Made by a program: the position numbers and the translations under genes. Below are positions 15,147 to 26,860 of a stretch of 64,000 bases of DNA, in pieces. Numbering within the stretch: position 1 is the stretch's first letter; each line of letters opens with the position of its first letter. Origin of the DNA: Ceratodon purpureus (Eukaryota; Streptophyta; Bryopsida; Pseudoditrichales; Ditrichaceae). The stretch lies in assembly GCA_014871385.1 (NCBI GenBank), contig CM026423.1, positions 4,592,408-4,656,407 on the forward strand, in the 5' to 3' direction. The notes beneath the pieces were generated by a model. It saw only the letters and a list, made by a program, of their open reading frames with translations, was not told the origin of the DNA and ran no database searches.

Positions 15147-17109
15147 TTACTTTTTAGAATTAGCCATCTTATCTTGCTTATCCATTTTATCTTTCATAAG
15201 TTTTCCAAGGTGGTTGTAGAATTCAGTAATTTTTTTATTATGTTTATATTTCAGCATTGCATCTGGATTTCCTGCAATTTCTGATACAGCTTCCATAATC
15301 TCCGGGTCTTCAAGACAAGTTTTAACATCAGTGGTCTCCATAACATCTTTCACAAGTTCTTGTGTAGGTACAAGCATTTCTGAATGCCATGAAAACATTG
15401 ATTATTTTATTAAACAAAAAAATATGACTAATATTTTTCTGGGTTTAAAGGAATAAGTGGAATTTTTTTGGAAGTGGATGATAAAGAAATTTAATAAGAA
15501 ATGGAGTAATTGTTTAGACAATTTTTTTTTATATAATATTGCAAAAGTAGCTTGCGTAAATGTATAGTTTAAGTTTATATGTGATATTAAAAGTTGAATG
15601 GGTTTTGTTTTAGTGTTTACCGTGAACTTCTTTCTGAAGTGCTACCCTGTCTGGATCTTGCACTCGCATAAAATCTATCAAAAATATCAAAAATATATTA
15701 TTACATGATGATTTATTCAAATAAGTTCCAATTGTAAAATGTAACACATGGATGAGTTTCAATATTTATTTTTTCATTTTACTTTTCTTGCATTTTTAAA
15801 ACTATGTTGCTAACGTGACTAAATATACTTTATATGTATCCATTATAGATGTATGCATTTGAAGCTCAATGTATATTGCAGATAAAGTTTAAAACATATA
15901 AACATATGATGGAGGCCACTTTAATGTATTTTTTCCAACATAATAATCTTTTTACATGTTTATCAATGTTTAAGATTTTTTTCAGAAATTCGGACTTTTC
16001 AAGCTAAAAATAATCCCTCTATGATATTCACATTTGGGCCATATAACATTTTGATCCATGTATGAGTAATTTTAATGTGAAATTACTTTAAAAGAACTTT
16101 CTATGTATGAGACAAAATAACATCAAAGTCAATAGAATATTCCTTCTAAGCATATCTTTTAATATGAAATGAAATTAGTATACTAAAAGCATGGAGATTT
16201 TTTAGTATTTGACAAAAATATTAATTAGTCAAACTAGGATATATGTGAACTCTTATATGAATCAAAATGTTCTATGCTTTTAAAAAAATTGTACTTGCTC
16301 CGTGATACACATTATGTACAAAATACATAACTGATAGTTTTCAACATTTTTAGAAGTAAACAGAAAGGCTCTCCATGTTCATTTACTTGATGGTCATCTC
16401 TTTGTAATAAAATTTTACATGATTGAGGTACATTTAACTATAGAGGTTTAGAATTGTTAAAAGAAATATACCACTACATAAATAAATAAAATGAACTTGA
16501 ATTAATTGAATTTTTAGAACTCATGTATACCTGGAATGTTATCATTTTGTTCTTTTGACTTTGTTGGCCGAATGAAAGGAATCTCGTCTTTCACTATTGT
16601 CTTTGATTTTGATTTCGTTTGTTTTGATGTTGTATTCAAAAATCCTTTCTTAAAGGGCTCTAAAGACTTTGATGGAGAAGGTGATTCCACTTTAGGCGCA
16701 TCATTGTTGATTAAAATGGGATTAGTTGGTGTAATTGATATCAATGATGTTTTATCTTCTGTGCGCCTTAAACTTTTGGGGGGCACAATGTTTACATTTT
16801 CTTCAGGAAATTCTGGTTTTAATTTAGATTGCACATTTTCTGGCTATAAAGAAAACAAAGCCAAGATCAATTAGTACCATTAATACCATATATTAAAACG
16901 GTTAATGTTATTATGCATCATTTCAAAATTCATACAATTAAAGAATAAAATGGTTCCTTGATAGTAAAATATTATTTTATTTTACAAATAAAGAATTAAA
17001 CGTGATTAGTTCTGAAATTACCAAGAGATTGTTGACCAGTATCCAAATGCAGCTTTTCTATTATTTCTGTCATATCTTCTAGGGGCGGAGGTTCAATGTC
17101 TACAATCAT
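15147..17109 (-). CDS. Small STI1/DP-domain protein (Hip/TIC40/AKR2-like C-terminus), 5' end uncertain
   Basis: On the minus strand four exons join in one frame, all with phase-1 introns: 17099 (or ATG 17109) to 17022, 16839-16531, 15674-15621 and 15379-15147. The last exon encodes an STI1/DP-like helix repeat (LEDPEIMEAVSEIAGNPDAMLKY.HN), the arrangement that ends co-chaperones such as Hip, TIC40 and AKR2, where it contacts Hsp70/Hsp90 or clients. The middle exon is a Ser/Thr/Lys/Pro-rich linker. The first exon (IEPPPLEDMTEIIEKLHLD) can start at ATG 17109, or continue a 24-nt micro-exon at 17537-17514 that also keeps phase. More upstream exons may lie in the AT-rich DNA to about 18.4 kb. Very AT-rich codon use, unlike the neighbouring genes. 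Identity beyond the domain is unknown. Confidence 0.45.
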
Positions 17110-17539
17110 CACATTTTTGCAAAAACAAATTAAAAAAAATGGACAAAAATTAAAACCAACTTCATATTGTTCATAAGCACTACTTATGTTTAAATAATTT
17201 CAAAATATTTTCATGTCAAAATACATATATAAAGACGCATTTGTTGAAATTTTATTTAGAAAACGGTATTGAAATCATTTTATTATCAACCTAATTTTAA
17301 AGAAATTTTCCTAAAATTAAAAAAAAAAAATCAAAAATTGAACTAAGGCATTTAATAAAATCATGTTTACACATTTTTTAAATAAAATTTAATATGTGTG
17401 ACATTTGACATTTCACAATGTTTGATGTTGATGACATAATAAATATATATGAAAATTTTCTTTTCTTTTCCTTAAAGATAAAATTTTATAATAAAATTTT
17501 GAGTGGAATATACCCTTATCCATCAAGTCTTTACTTTCT

Positions 17540-19117
17540 TGTTGTTATTGCAAATTACGTTGTGGTATTCTATTCAAATATTACAATGTATGGAATACTT
17601 CATACATGTTGTTGCTCCTTCTTGCAGTTGCATTTGTTATCTTGTTTATGGGCTATAACATTTCAAAAAATTATTTACTCATTAATAGAATGTATATCTT
17701 TCTATTCATTACCACTACTATAAAATCATTTTAATCATGACTAATCAAAACATAAAATAATTCTTGTATGTTTCTTAAAGATTTTTAATGGTAATTTTCC
17801 ATATCAAAGAATATTTTAGTATAACAATATCTTTAAAGATTATTTAACAATATTTGATTACAAAAAAGAAATCTCCATTTCACAAAGTTCTTTCTAAGAA
17901 ATAACTTTGATTACTTTCATCTTACTTAGCTATTAATTCAACTTTTTGCAATATGATACCACTGATGCTTATCAAATTGGAGCAATTACATGTGTATCAG
18001 AAAGGGATTTAGTATGCTTTGTAAGAACCCTAATCTTTTTGGTCATTGCATTGTGTTTCAAAAACCTTGCAAGTAGGTTTAATTAGGTAGAAGACAATTT
18101 AAGCAAGTGCCAGTAGATATATAATTTTCAAAATTAGATTGTAAGAACATAATAGTATTGAAAAAGATATTATAATTCAAATTCAATATAACACTCACAA
18201 GTTTATCCATTAACGTTCTACTTTTTTTTTTCTCACTATATCTTATTCATTCCACATTTATAACATGTTCAAAATAACTATTGTTCATCTACTATTCATT
18301 TACCATTCAATTTAAAATAGAGATTAAATGACTATCACTTACTACTTAGATTCGAATTTATGGTCCAGTTTGGCACTTTCAACCTTGAATTGATCACTCA
18401 ACCTATTTTCTTTTATAAATGTGCCTTCATATATTAATAGAACATAATATAATATAATAATAATTAAAGGTCCGATGTTTTAATTTTAATTTTATCAATT
18501 AATAGCATTTTCTATAAAAAAAAATTATCCATGTGATTTAATTTAGTCATGCTTTAAGAAAGGAAGGGATTAAGCTAAGAAGTCCCTTGTTGTACATAGA
18601 CAAATTGGAATAATTTTTAATTATTCAAGATGGGTTATTTTCTTCAAAAGTGAATTTTGTAGAGGATCATAATTATAATAATCATAGAGTGACAATAGGT
18701 TCGTACAATATAGTTGTGATAATGTAGAACATATTAAGAAGAATCTATTTTAAAACTACATTGTCATATGGAAAATACAACAATGTATAGATTTACTTAT
18801 AAACCTTTTATTTTGGTGGTTTTCTTTTCAAGCTCTTTTTATTCCTAAAATCACTCTACAATCTTGTCTTACTTTTTGTATATTAGAAATAGAGCAAAAA
18901 GGAGAAATTGGGTACAAGAATATTGTTCTTGCAATCAAGACAATTGTCAATAAAGGAACATCATACATTGTTGCTTATAAAGTATTCAAAGTTTAAATGG
19001 AAGTAAGACATGAAATAATAACTGTATGATTTTTGTATTAGACTTGTTGGAGATGATGTGAATGAAATGTGGACTTATAAAATATCACAAAGCCTCATAG
19101 ATTGGAAATTATTGATG
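17540..19117. other. AT-rich spacer
   Basis: AT-rich DNA up to the left end of the large element. A stretch at about 18355-18410 reads on the minus strand as a short coding-like segment (LSDQFKVESAKLDHKFESK) beside a GT donor and could be an upstream exon of the STI1-domain gene. Nothing else is supported. Confidence 0.35.
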
Positions 19118-19124
19118 TTTCAGT

Positions 19125-19153
19125 ATATGCCACATTTAAGTAAATCTGGACTT
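19125..19153 (+). repeat. Left terminal inverted repeat
   Basis: Pairs with 37587-37615 in inverted orientation, 27 of 29 matches (differences at positions 2 and 23, both T/C). Core GCCACATTTAAGTAAATC. Confidence 0.8.
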
Positions 19154-19317
19154 TCAATAGTCCAGATTGGTCAAAGTCCAACTGAAATATGATGGGTAGG
19201 GTGAATCGTAGGATCATATAATCCCGCAAAGACCTAACCGTTTTATGAAATTGAGAGAGACGATAAAGGTTAGAAATGAAAAATACAGCAAAAATTGCTC
19301 AAGATTATGTGCGGATC

Positions 19318-19610
19318 TTATCAAGCATGTGGATATTAAAGATTGGCAACTTGTAAAACATCATAAGATCCTACTATCCATGGTAAGTAGGTATATATAA
19401 ACACTTCACGTTAGAACATTACATAAACAGTAAAGAAGACTCCAAGAGTATTCATACGAAAGTTATCAAACATGTGGGTATTGTAATATTGGCAAGTAGT
19501 AAGCAGGACCGTAAGATCCTACGATGTTTGCCAACCTAGGTGTAAAAACACATCACATTATTTGGATTCTGTGAAATGTAAAGAAAAATCCAAATCGGAG
19601 TACAGCGTCT
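19318..19610 (+). repeat. Two diverged subterminal direct repeats, about 145 bp each
   Basis: A block starting TTATCAAGCATGTGG at 19318 recurs as TTATCAAACATGTGG at 19463. Each copy carries a decayed form of the palindrome (near 19366 and 19507) and then a similar AAACACTTCAC-like or AAACACATCAC stretch. They lie just inside the left terminal repeat, where transposase-binding subterminal repeats usually sit. Confidence 0.55.
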
Positions 19611-20206
19611 TACAGGATCGTAGGAAACCAGCACAAAGCCGGAAAGTCACTGAACCAATCCAATGGATCGGAAAAAGAGGAAACAAAGGACCTGAAAAGA
19701 GGGAAAACCTCCGGGAACGAGACAAGCTCGGGAAAAGTCCTGAAACGACTCACAGTCACCACCTAGTCCAAAAGAGCAGAAAAAACTAATCAAAAGGAAC
19801 AAAGGGGCGTGAATGTGTCCAAAACTAAAAAGGACTAAAATGAAAGCTACCCTGAGCAACTAATGTACTATCTACTCAGGCTAACTAAAACTTCAACCCA
19901 TTTCAACTACATGAGACTAATCCGTGAATGGCAAAATTAAGGTGAACAATGTCGTATTGATTGACAGAGTCTTCAGATTCCCGTGTAGAAGAGAACCGTT
20001 GCCGCGGATGAAAAGTGAGCAGGTGGGTGAGGAACCCGCCAGTGCTCACACTTCCAACTTGTAAGCAGCTTCTAAATACTTACAAGCCAATAGTATGTTA
20101 CTAGACAAAAAAACCAAAAAGCTTGCCCCGAGATTAGAACCTCCGAGTATGTGCAGTAGTGAATGCCAACGAAGGCCGCTGATGGTGGATGGTGATACTT
20201 GAGAAC

Positions 20207-20998
20207 TTATTTTCGACCAGGAGGATACAGTTCCTTAAAAGATGGGGTCAGGAAATTCGGCCCTAAGTAGGGCATAGCTCTCCAGCAATCTCTGTATTCC
20301 TCCGACTCTGTAGTCAGCTCAAGACGGTCGGCTTCGTCCGCAGTGTGGTCTCGATCGCTAGAAGCCGCTGCCTCAGAAAGCTCGGGGTTGAAATTATCCG
20401 AATCGGAGGTGAGAGAGGTATCTGCTACCGGGGGATGTTGTCGCCTTGTTGCTGAAGTGCGTGTGGCGTTGACGAGTGAATTGTTATCCGGCTTGGAGGA
20501 CTTGGCTCGGACAGCACTACACCCAGTATCGACGGATGGATGCACGGATCCAAACGACGAATACGTGGACTGCGGGCTTGCGTTCCCTCCGCACCACTGA
20601 TCTTGGCCAGAGCACCGACTTCCAGCACCCTCCAAGATGTCGTATGCTTCGCCAACAATGCGGAGCCACCCTGCAGTTGACATGGTTTCCGTTGACACCT
20701 CCCCTGTGTGGCTGAAGTGAACGCTGCCAACACTCTCGGACTCCTCAGACTCCTCGGACTCCTCGAACGTCAGTGGAAAGGCGATGCCGGAAGCCTTAGA
20801 GATCTCCAGCAACTCTATTGTGTGAGCAATACTCCAATCCCACTCCGCACCTGGCTGAAGAACGCGTGTGATGTATTTGAAAGCAGGAATAGCTCTGTTG
20901 CGTGAACGGGCAACCACCGCCCTAAACCATGGCCGGAGCTCCTCGACGTCAGCCGGTGTCTCCTGTATAAACCAGTCATTGCTACCCCGCCTCCCCAT
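20207..20998 (-). CDS. Ser/Glu-rich ORF, probable 3' exon of the transposase gene or a separate protein
   Basis: An open frame of 263 codons from ATG 20998 to TGA/TAG at 20207, GC-balanced like the other element exons. A splice acceptor TTTATACAG just inside the ATG would start an exon at GAGACACCG in frame, so this may be a downstream exon of the transposase transcript, separated from it by the 92-bp tandem array. The N-terminal part is ordered (FRAVVARSRNRAIPAFKYITRVLQPGAEWDWSIAH cut here: Trp- and Arg-rich); the rest is Ser/Glu/Asp-rich and probably disordered. I do not recognise the family, and the linking splice donor was not found with certainty. Confidence 0.5.
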   Translation of the reverse strand: MGRRGSNDWFIQETPADVEELRPWFRAVVARSRNRAIPAFKYITRVLQPGAEWDWSIAHTIELLEISKASGIAFPLTFEESEESEESESVGSVHFSHTGEVSTETMSTAGWLRIVGEAYDILEGAGSRCSGQDQWCGGNASPQSTYSSFGSVHPSVDTGCSAVRAKSSKPDNNSLVNATRTSATRRQHPPVADTSLTSDSDNFNPELSEAAASSDRDHTADEADRLELTTESEEYRDCWRAMPYLGPNFLTPSFKELYPPGRK

Positions 20999-21375
20999 AA
21001 CGACAAAATATTTGACAATATGCGACTAACTTCTACAGTTTGTGACTAACTTCTACAGTATGCGACCTTCTTCTACAGTATCCGGCTGGAGTTCGTCTAC
21101 TAAACTGGTAAAAATTCTAGTAATCCACTTCTTCTAGGGTTTCTGGACGTCTACTAGCCAACGTTCACCAATCCTAGTAGCACCTAGGCTCCTACTCAGC
21201 GATAAGAAAACATTATTAGGACTAGGACTAGCTTAACTAGCTGACAGCTAAAGGAAAGAAGCACATCTAAAACTGAATAATCACTCAGCAACTAGGCAGA
21301 GGCAAAAGCAGCATAAACGAGTGCAGTTTGATTAAAAAAAGTAAAATCCGAACAGATGTAGCGAATGTTCAACAA

Positions 21376-21763
21376 GGTCGTAGGATCCTACGATCTCTTT
21401 ACGAGTACTCCTGGGCAAAACGAAGCACTTCTAAAACAAAATAATCTCATAGCAACCAGGTAGAGGAGATCGTAGGATCCTACGATCTCTTTACGAGTAC
21501 TCCTGGGCAAAAAGAAGCACTTCTAAAACTGAATAATCTCATAGCAACCAGGTAGAGAAGATCGTAGGATCCTACGATCTCTTTACGAGTACTCCTGGGC
21601 AAAACGAAGCACTTCTAAAACTGAATAATCTCATAGCAACCAGGTAGAGGAGATCGTAGGATCCTACGATCTCTTTACGAGTACTCCTGGGCAAAACGAA
21701 GCACTACTAAAACTGAATAATCTCATACCAACCAGGTAGAGGAGATCGTGGGATCCCACGATC
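21376..21763. repeat. 92-bp tandem array, each unit headed by the 20-bp palindrome
   Basis: Palindromes start at 21376, 21468, 21560, 21652 and 21744, exactly 92 bp apart. Four full units are nearly identical between palindromes. The last palindrome reads GATCGTGGGATCCCACGATC, changed symmetrically on both arms so that it remains perfect. The array lies between transposase-gene ORFs. Confidence 0.9.
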
Positions 21764-21977
21764 TAGCGACAAAACTCTGGATGGATATGGGGGATAAATT
21801 ATGCGACGGCTACGGATCCATAAGGTTAGCAGCATCAAGGTTAGCCAATGCGTTTACTCGATCTTGCTTTGGGATCTTCCGTGTCTTGGGGTTTTCTTTT
21901 GTTGTGGACTTTGCAAAGAGCACTGAAGTTACATGAACTTGTTCTGGTCGTCGATCTTCTCGTACCCAAGTAGCGTC

Positions 21978-22292
21978 CTAGCAATTCTCGTACTTCGTCT
22001 TCGGGTCGGTGTGGCGATTTCTGGGCTCCCAGAATTCGATAGTGAACTGGCCATAGTCCGCATTTCGTTCATCACGATTGACCGCTGAACATGCTCTCCC
22101 TAACCAGACGGGATAAATATCTGGGTCAGAGGGACGAAGTAGGACCCAAGCCCCTGGTAGGACATCTCGCCATGGGTTCAAGGCGGGCTTCGGTTGAGCG
22201 GACTTGGGGCCACAATAGGGCTCGGGTTCTTCATCCTCAGGTGTGACATCCGTCTCGGGGAGGAGGCATAGAGGTGCACTCTCCATACCTGA
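21978..22292 (-). CDS. C-terminal extension of the transposase, in frame behind a TAG stop
   Basis: 104 codons continue the reading frame of the DDE exon after one TAG at 22295-22293. An internal ATG sits at 22286. The segment PGAWVLLRPSDPDIYPVWLGRA followed by FTIEFWEP resembles the small beta-barrel-like tail (W..GR / WWEP) that I recall following the DDE region in DUF7869-type proteins. It is therefore probably part of the same protein, reached by read-through, by splicing I could not define, or cut off by a recent nonsense mutation. The intervening 9 nt (TAG TCA GGT) leave the frame intact. Confidence 0.55.
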   Translation of the reverse strand, partial: SGMESAPLCLLPETDVTPEDEEPEPYCGPKSAQPKPALNPWRDVLPGAWVLLRPSDPDIYPVWLGRACSAVNRDERNADYGQFTIEFWEPRNRHTDPKTKYENC

Positions 22293-25200
22293 CTAGTCAT
22301 GATTAGGCCAGAAACCCTCTACCAAGGTCGTCACGGTTGGAGGAAGAGGTTTCTCCAATTCTGCGAGAATGCCCTTCCAGTAATCAATATACGGAGGAAA
22401 ATCCTTGCGAAATCCGGAACATTCAAGCATCCCGCGTTCCCAAAATTCGATGTAACCTTGAATTCCACCCTTGAGGAATGACTTCTTAACGAGATTTTTG
22501 GAAACCTGTTCTCTTGCCTTGTCTTGGTTGCCAGTGGACGCAACAGTCTCATCACCCCACAAATTCTTGAAAGGGACTGGATTGGGGATGCCAGATGGTA
22601 TCTTCGGATTTCCATCAGCATCCGCCTTGAATAGACGGATAGCCGGCTTGTTCCTAGGTAGCCAGTGTTGGTCAACTGCAAACTCCTTGAACTGCATGAC
22701 GGGCCACCCGCTTTCGTCTACATAGAATTTGAAGAGGTGCATATTTCCCAAACCCACGAGAACATCCGCTCCGTCAATGAGATAGCCTTCCACGAACGAT
22801 TTGAAATCCGCAACCTCCTGAACAAACTCGGGCATGAAACTCAATTCCTGGGATTTCATGAAGGCCAACATCAAGTCCGCAACAATGTAAGTATTCTGAC
22901 TCTTCAAGGTCTTAGACAGATGGCTAAAGTAGGCATCAATATCCTCGTGCGTGTGCCCCACCAATAAGAAACCAGCCTGGATCTCTTTGAATACACTCCG
23001 ATAAGTAAGCATCGACAAGAACCCCATCAGGAATTGATTCTTGTTGTCCTTTGCGGAGTTATCCAACTGCAAATAAAGTTTCACTGGGAGCGGAACGCGT
23101 TCACTGGAGTTATTCGTTACCGGGGGTAGTACGTCAAAACATCTGGACTTTCCCTTGAGCATGGCTCGAAAGAAGGAGTTAGCGGGCTCATGAGGGAACA
23201 GTTTGCCAGATTGACGAATGGGTGGTTCCTTAAGACGCCGAAGCAGTCTCGCAAGCGAGGAGATAGTGTAGTTAGAGTCGCCTGGCCACAAGTCTGTCGA
23301 GAAGTGGGCGTAGGCACCGTCGCCGTGCCCATGCGTAACCATGCCCGTGACATTCATAGGAAACTGTCCCAACGGTGAAGTATGTTTCGTGGAAACGCGC
23401 ATTCGAGGAATAGCCGTCTTTGCGGTATCCATTTTGTCGTGGATAATACAAAGTATTTCGCCCTTCTGCCTCTTTGACTCCTCCCTCCAAGTGTGGTACA
23501 GACGCCTACAAGACGACTGAAGATTGCAATGGTCATGTTTCTGTTTCACAAACTTGAGGTATTCTGGCGACCCCTTCACTGATCGGTCAATGTACTGGAG
23601 AAGAGTGTCGCACTCTGTGCACTTCGCGAAGGAACTCCCAACGGGTTTGATTGCGACATTCTTAAAGTGCTGCTTCTTCAGCCTACTTATGGCTGATTGA
23701 GACACCGCTGGTAACCCAAATTCTAAGTTGGTCTGCATATCAATCCAAACAATCTGCTAGTCAGAGATGTACCCTACTTGTACTCTTCATAAGCATTAGC
23801 AATGTGGAAATGAAGCAGGAATGCAATATTAAAGATGTTTAATCTAGAGAGTTCGTAGGATCCTACGATCCCAAAATACACCATCAATTTTGTGTAAACA
23901 TTTCCTCCCAACTTAGAGATCGTAGGATCCTACGATCCCAGAGTAGATGGGAATTTTGTGTAAACATTTCTTTTCGACTTAGAGATTGTAGGATCCTACG
24001 ATCACGTAGGAGAGTAATTGGTAGCGGGTCACTATGGATCGCTAATAATAAAAGGTCAGTACAGTAATTTGTGAACCCCGTTAAAGATCGGGTGAACCGA
24101 TGTTCCAAGTCGTCGGATCGTAGGATCCTACGACCTCAGGATTATCAAGCAGATGTCCCATGAAAGATACACTGAATTGACAAGAGGGCGTGTTGTTCGT
24201 AGTTAGTACCTGGGTGGCGTCTTGTTGGATCATTTTCCAACTGTGACTAGAGGGTAGAAACTTCAGTGTGTCCATCCTGCCAGGTGCTATCATTCTCATC
24301 TGATTGGGCATAAGATCAGTTGTCTCATTGATGATGGCTGTGACTGTCCCAAGTGCTTGCACTGTTCCAAGGCGGGGCCGTTTGACATCCTTGTTCCCGT
24401 GCGTCGAAGATACGACACCTCTCTTGTACTCTTTCATGTATTCGTGAAATGTCGATTTTGGTATACCATGGATCTTGTACCATGCCGTAGCGCATACATC
24501 CATTCCATTCAACGTGACGTACTTCTGCTTCCTATTACTTCCCACATAGTGGAACTGGCCACCCACAGACCGTGCATAATCCCGGCGTGCGTCGAAGTCC
24601 TTCAACCAGTACTTTTGTCGAATGACAAGTGTATCCTGGGGCCTAAACAAGCGGACACATTCGCTGGAACAACACCGCTGAGAGCACAGAGCTTGAATTT
24701 CTACGGGAAGAGTCTTCTTGGCATAGAGTTCGAGTTTCTCGTCTATCCGCTTTTTGCGCCGAATAAATCGATAGGGGGCTTTTGGGCGGCCTCCGAGATG
24801 CCTCTGGGTGTCTACACCGTCAGGATGAAGAGTGTAATAGTCAACAGAATCGCTAAGCCTATGCCCACCCTCAAATACACATTCCGCTATCGGCCACCTA
24901 CGATGGCTCATGATTTCCCCTGGATCCCCGAGGAAGACGTCCAGCACTGTAACTCCAATGTATCCCACTCCCAAGGTGTGGTCCTCGAAAGGATCCTCTG
25001 GACGGACGCAGTTGATTCGTCCAGAGGCCAAGGTATCCCCATTGTCGTTTAACCGCTTCACGACCTTCGCAACCCACTCAGCCTGGGGGACATATGGTAG
25101 GGAACTTGTGGAGTCCGAGCATTCTCCATCGCGCGTATTTCGGATCACATTTCTTGTCTCCCAAAGTACCGTTCTACCAAGCGCATCGGCCAAGACGGAG

Positions 25201-25487
25201 ATGTCCGTCTGTAAAGGTTGCATAGGCAGGTAGAGCGCCATCGGAGTTATCTCAATGGGACGAAGGAGGGTCATCCCGGGGGTTGTGTTCTCAATATCGA
25301 CCCCAAGCCAAGACCCAATGGGGTTCGCTTCAATGACAACGGCATGACCAACAATGCCATGGCCAGGATAGCAGATGAATACATTCAACCCAGGTATGAA
25401 TGGGTCTTGCTGCTCTGCCGTGTCAGAGTCGTAGTTATTACACGTGGGATCCATAAAGTCATCGTCTTCTCCAACACTAGTTGACAT
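22293..25487 (-). CDS. DDE/RNase H-fold transposase, DUF7869-like
   Basis: Two exons join in phase 0: 25487-24210 (426 aa) and 23732-22293 (479 aa plus TAG), 905 aa in all. The intron, 24209-23733, holds four palindromes. The N-terminal exon has a Cys cluster (C268, C272, C273, C277) and then a helix-turn-helix-like stretch, CATAWYKIHGIPKSTFHEYMKEY (332-354), suited to DNA binding. The second exon carries HDKMDTAK..IPR (Asp525/Asp528), LQLDNSAKDNKN (Asp650) and VGHTHEDIDAYFS (Glu689/Asp692), in the order of an RNase H-type triad. This D-LDN-HEDID pattern is what I recall of DUF7869 proteins. Expected role: cutting and joining the element ends in the nucleus. A 5'-UTR intron is likely, since a splice acceptor sits just upstream of the ATG (25498-25490) and a good donor lies near 26255. 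Confidence 0.7.
23733..24209 (-). other. Transposase intron with four palindromes
   Basis: Donor after CCACCCAG (24210) and acceptor ATATGCAG (23733). Palindromes start at 23851, 23918, 23984 and 24116, spaced 67, 66 and 132 bp. The spacers around 23871-23983 are visibly related copies of each other (GTGTAAACATTTC in both), so the cluster grew by tandem duplication of a unit of about 66 bp. Confidence 0.7.
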
Positions 25488-25577
25488 ATTTGATCACCTG
25501 TAAGTATGAAAGAAATCAATTCTGTTAGAATAAATGATGCAGAAAATGGGATTTTTTGAGCGAAGAAGTGGTGATGA

Positions 25578-25952
25578 GATCGTAGGATCCTACGATCTTC
25601 CACGGACAGAGAAAACGTTGGGTATCACGGTTATCACCTTAGACCCTCTTTAAGATAGCAGATGAAGGTAAGGTTGACACCCCCAGGTTATGTTAGCGGA
25701 TGCCCTTGAGCAATGGATCGTAGGATCCTACGACCTGTGTCCTGGTACCATGGAAGACACTATAGCGCAGAGATCGTAGGATCCTACGATCTCGTAAAGC
25801 CTTTGGTGGATGCGAAACCAACAATGGTATCGTAGGATCCTACGATCTTCTCATGTTGATAACGGATGCAAAAAACATTCATTGGATCGTAGGATCCTAC
25901 GATCCCATCGGTGTTCTCTCAAAAGTTAGAATGATCGTAGGATCCTACGATC
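25578..25952. repeat. Palindrome cluster upstream of the transposase start
   Basis: Six copies of the 20-bp palindrome start at 25578, 25716, 25772, 25828, 25885 and 25933. Spacing in the middle is 56, 56 and 57 bp with unrelated or weakly related spacers of 36-37 bp. The cluster probably lies in the 5'-UTR intron or promoter of the minus-strand transposase gene. Confidence 0.85.
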
Positions 25953-25999
25953 CTGCAAGTGATCCGGAATCGTTTTGATGAATATTCGTCCGTACAGTG

Positions 26000-26860
26000 A
26001 GTAATTAGTGGACTCTTGAATTTTCGGGATTTCTATATTAACTGGCATGTTTGTTTTACGGCAGTTGATAGCGTCAAACGCAAGAACCACGAAAAAATAT
26101 GCATTAGAAATTGCTATTGAAATGATTCAGCGATAACACTTAACATGCGATACAGTATGTTATCTAGAGTCGCAAATATATCAACGTAATATTCTTACGG
26201 CTTATCAACGTAATTAAGCAAAGAATAAAGTGGCCAGGGAAACTATGTGTAATACCTGGGAATGACGTCAATTTGGGTCCGTATTTCCCGGTGTGGACGC
26301 CGCGGAGTCGATGATGCAACACGGCGGAAGCTGAACGTGTTAACTGTAGGAACCGCTTCTAAATTATATTAGAATATGCCATTGGAATGACTGTGATGCA
26401 CTTAACATTGCAATGCATGATTTCTACATTCGCAAAATTAATACAAGAATGCCTATCCAGACGCCCGGAACATTCGAGCGCATCAATAATTGCTGGAACA
26501 CATTAAGTGTGCAAGAACCTATGGTCTATAGGAAATCAGTCAGGAATCGAGGGAGCAAGTAAGACTACTCTTCTGTCCATGCAAGATTCGTCATTTAGCA
26601 GTTCTTACGAATTATCAAGTTGATCAAGCAAGCAATTTAAGGGAGAGGAAACTAACCGGACCTGTGTTGGAGATTGTCCTCGGTCCGTGTTGCCCGCAAT
26701 TGACGCCGCGGAATCAATGATCTCCTTCGCTGGAGCTTAAGGACAGTGTGTAGTTGCTGAATGTCCAGAGAACATGACGTCGATACATGAAAACAAATAA
26801 CGATATGTCTAAAATGGAGGCGACCTAAGTTTAATGCAAGTCTTGGCAACTTTCGTGCCT
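26000..26860. repeat. Diverged tandem duplication of about 420 bp
   Basis: The block around 26200-26340 (GACGCCGCGGAGTCGATGA) recurs around 26620-26750 (GACGCCGCGGAATCAATGA), with related flanks before each (TTCTTACG followed by AATTATCAAG or TTATCAACG, then GGGAAAC or GGAAAC). On the minus strand the first copy ends with a good splice donor (ATTCCCAG then gtatta), so it may contain a non-coding first exon of the transposase gene. Confidence 0.5.

Noticed and set aside
19562-19789. 75-codon Lys-rich ORF near the left end
   Set aside because: Lies in the subterminal repeat region with no recognisable motif or splice context; probably chance.
24357-25052. 231-codon plus-strand ORF
   Set aside because: Antisense shadow of the first transposase exon; the minus-strand frame carries the Cys cluster and HTH motifs.
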